The notes under the pieces were generated by a model. It saw only the letters and a list, made by a program, of their open reading frames with translations, was not told where the DNA came from and did no database searches. A DNA stretch of 64,000 nucleotides from Gracilaria domingensis (Eukaryota; Rhodophyta; Florideophyceae; Gracilariales; Gracilariaceae): contig VCMS01000010.1 in assembly GCA_022539475.1 (NCBI GenBank), positions 186,001 to 250,000 of the forward strand, read 5' to 3'. Positions 62,521 to 64,000 of this stretch are shown here, one piece after another. The position numbers and the translations under genes were made by a program. How positions within the stretch are numbered: position 1 is the first letter of the stretch; each line of letters opens with the position of its first letter.

Positions 62521-62844
62521 TGGTATCGACGACAGGATCGAACGCCTTAGCCCTGCCCATTCTACTGTTCCGCCGACAGCCTTGGTGTGTTGGTCTGTTG
62601 GCGCTGCATTCTGTCGTTGTGTTGGCATTCGGCATCGAACGCCGTACCACACTCTCGTTTAATTACTCTCCCCGCTTCCTGTTAGCGGAGAGTTTCTACT
62701 ATCTTGGGGTTATCTTGTCTGCTCCTGCAGGCATCTGAGCTACGTTAACTTTTCGCCCCTTTTGGGCTGGTACTCTCGAGCATTTATTGTGTCGCTTTCC
62801 TTGGGTTTGTCACCACCCGCGCTGTTTCCCCCAAAAATGGCGTC
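62521..62844 (+). pseudogene. second primer site, leader and first gag codons
   Basis: TGGTATCGACGACAGGATCG follows the LTR directly, then a leader about 3% different from 53728-54050, ending after ATGGCGTC. Beyond this the sequence is unrelated and AT-rich. It is the 5' piece of a second element. Confidence 0.85.
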
Positions 62845-64000
62845 GACAAGTACCATCGACATTTCGAGATGTTTCCACATCTTCGGAGATGTACATGTAC
62901 ATCTCGTTCGCACACACTACTGTACTGTAATGCTGCTATGCTGCCAAGTGCAACATATTTCAAAACTTTTGATATATTTTACAATCACTGAAAGGCGCAA
63001 AAAGATTTTTTTGGCAGTAGTCTTACACTTTTGCTATTTCCCGCGCTCCCCAGTAATTTTCGACAATATTTCAGTCTATGTGAAAGTTGTGGGACGTGTA
63101 ACATCCGTCGCAGATTTCGTAACTGTGCCACAGCAGACTTTGAGTAGAGTTTGCATACTTTAGCACACTTCTTATAAACATCGTAGCTCAGCAACAAACC
63201 CCTGTAGGAAACTATTGCAAATCTATTTTGTAGCTGTTGCAACACTCTATCTATCCATATTGAGAACTGCGTCTAAGAACCACAAATAGAGTGGTAAACA
63301 GTGTCGCACACTTTACTATTCAGCTAAAAAACGCAGGTTTTGTTTAGATTCAGACCTTTTCCTTCTCATGAAAACGTCTTAAAATACAGCTGCAATTTTT
63401 TCTGGATTATAGGTCTCTATCATCTCAAGATTCTGGCATATTTAATTTTCCGATGAATGTGTTAGAATCGGGTGCAATAGTGAAGTTATCTTTTGTGTGA
63501 AAAGATAACTCAACTTGACCTCTGTAAGTGTGCCGGAGCACAGTTGAGGTTTGGTTCTTTTTTCTTACGCGTCAGTTACTTTTTGCAGTACTCTTGCTGA
63601 CAAAACAGTAAATTTTAAACTAAACAATCATGTCAAGCATGGCTGACTACATGTTGCAGCACTTGTATTTTTGCAGGTGCGTAAAAGATACACACTCTAT
63701 TTGTACCTAAAGCAACTTTCCTCTCCATTTTTTCCCGCATCTCCCAGGACAACCGCAAGGTAAAAAGAACCTGTTTGCGAATAGAGAGCAGGTGAAAAAC
63801 GAGCAGAAGAAAGGACTCAGCTTTTCATGTCACAAATAACCACGTCAACCAATGCAAAGTCGAGAGATCACAAAAAGCAGAGAAAATCGGTGCAAAAAAA
63901 ACAGGCTTGAAAAGCTTTTCGTCAACGATGGAAAAGAAAATGAACAGCCAAGGGCATGCGGGAAAATCACTATCACAATGAAATTTTGAATGCTTATTAC
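62845..64000. other. AT-rich, no recognisable gene
   Basis: Short ORFs only; nothing supported. Confidence 0.55.

Larger units (their letters stand above)
52333..62844 (+). mobile_element. composite Ty3/gypsy LTR retrotransposon
   Basis: LTR (52333-53727), primer-binding site, gag, a giant pol frame, a second LTR (61148-62520) and then a second primer-binding site plus leader up to 62844, where similarity stops 8 bp into the gag coding sequence. Domain order protease, RT, RNase H, integrase is that of Ty3/gypsy. Because a normal right LTR would not be followed by a primer site and leader, the right LTR is shared with a second, truncated element. No target duplication is evident. Confidence 0.9.

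Overview
The window is nuclear DNA from a eukaryote with few introns and many transposons. Protein genes are mostly single uninterrupted ORFs, several with a TATA box 75-210 bp upstream, and one gene carries a convincing 111-bp GT-AG intron. About half of the window consists of LTR retrotransposons, hAT and piggyBac relics and short inverted-repeat elements. This fits a multicellular red alga or another compact, transposon-invaded protist such as an oomycete. The sequence alone does not settle the species.

Layout. 1-10 kb is a graveyard: a Ty3/gypsy RNase H fragment (-), a piggyBac-type transposase relic (+), a dispersed repeat, an unclassified gene at 3.9-5.2 kb, and a Ty1/copia-like pol on the minus strand that is open in one frame except for four stops. 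10.4-12.9 kb is an apparently intact hAT transposase, and 16.0-18.6 kb is a second, frameshifted one. 19345-25544 is a complete Ty1/copia element with identical 205-bp LTRs and a 5-bp target duplication (TATGG).

25.7-50.2 kb is the host-gene island. It holds a secreted serine hydrolase (S33/TAP type), a probable tRNA-dependent cyclodipeptide synthase (CDPS, 28354-29235), a decayed protein kinase, a membrane-anchored protein with four CX10CX10CX2C repeats, a small secreted protein, a Sel1/TPR-like protein, a NADAR-domain protein, a divergent pair of paralogous three-TM membrane proteins, and a spliced secreted protein. Short foldback elements sit between these genes. Some have TTAA-CCC...GGG-TTAA ends diagnostic of piggyBac-like non-autonomous elements.

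52333-62844 is a large Ty3/gypsy element (1.4-kb LTRs, gag, 2,122-residue pol frame). Its gag-pol junction is broken by one base and its reverse transcriptase has lost a catalytic Asp. It carries unusual duplicated domains between protease and RT and again after the integrase. The right LTR continues into a second primer-binding site and gag leader, so it belongs to a composite of two elements.

The most interesting item is the probable CDPS. This enzyme family is mainly bacterial, makes cyclic dipeptides from aminoacyl-tRNAs, and is reported in only a few eukaryotes. The copy here keeps the Ser, Glu and second Tyr positions but has Phe at the usual first Tyr.
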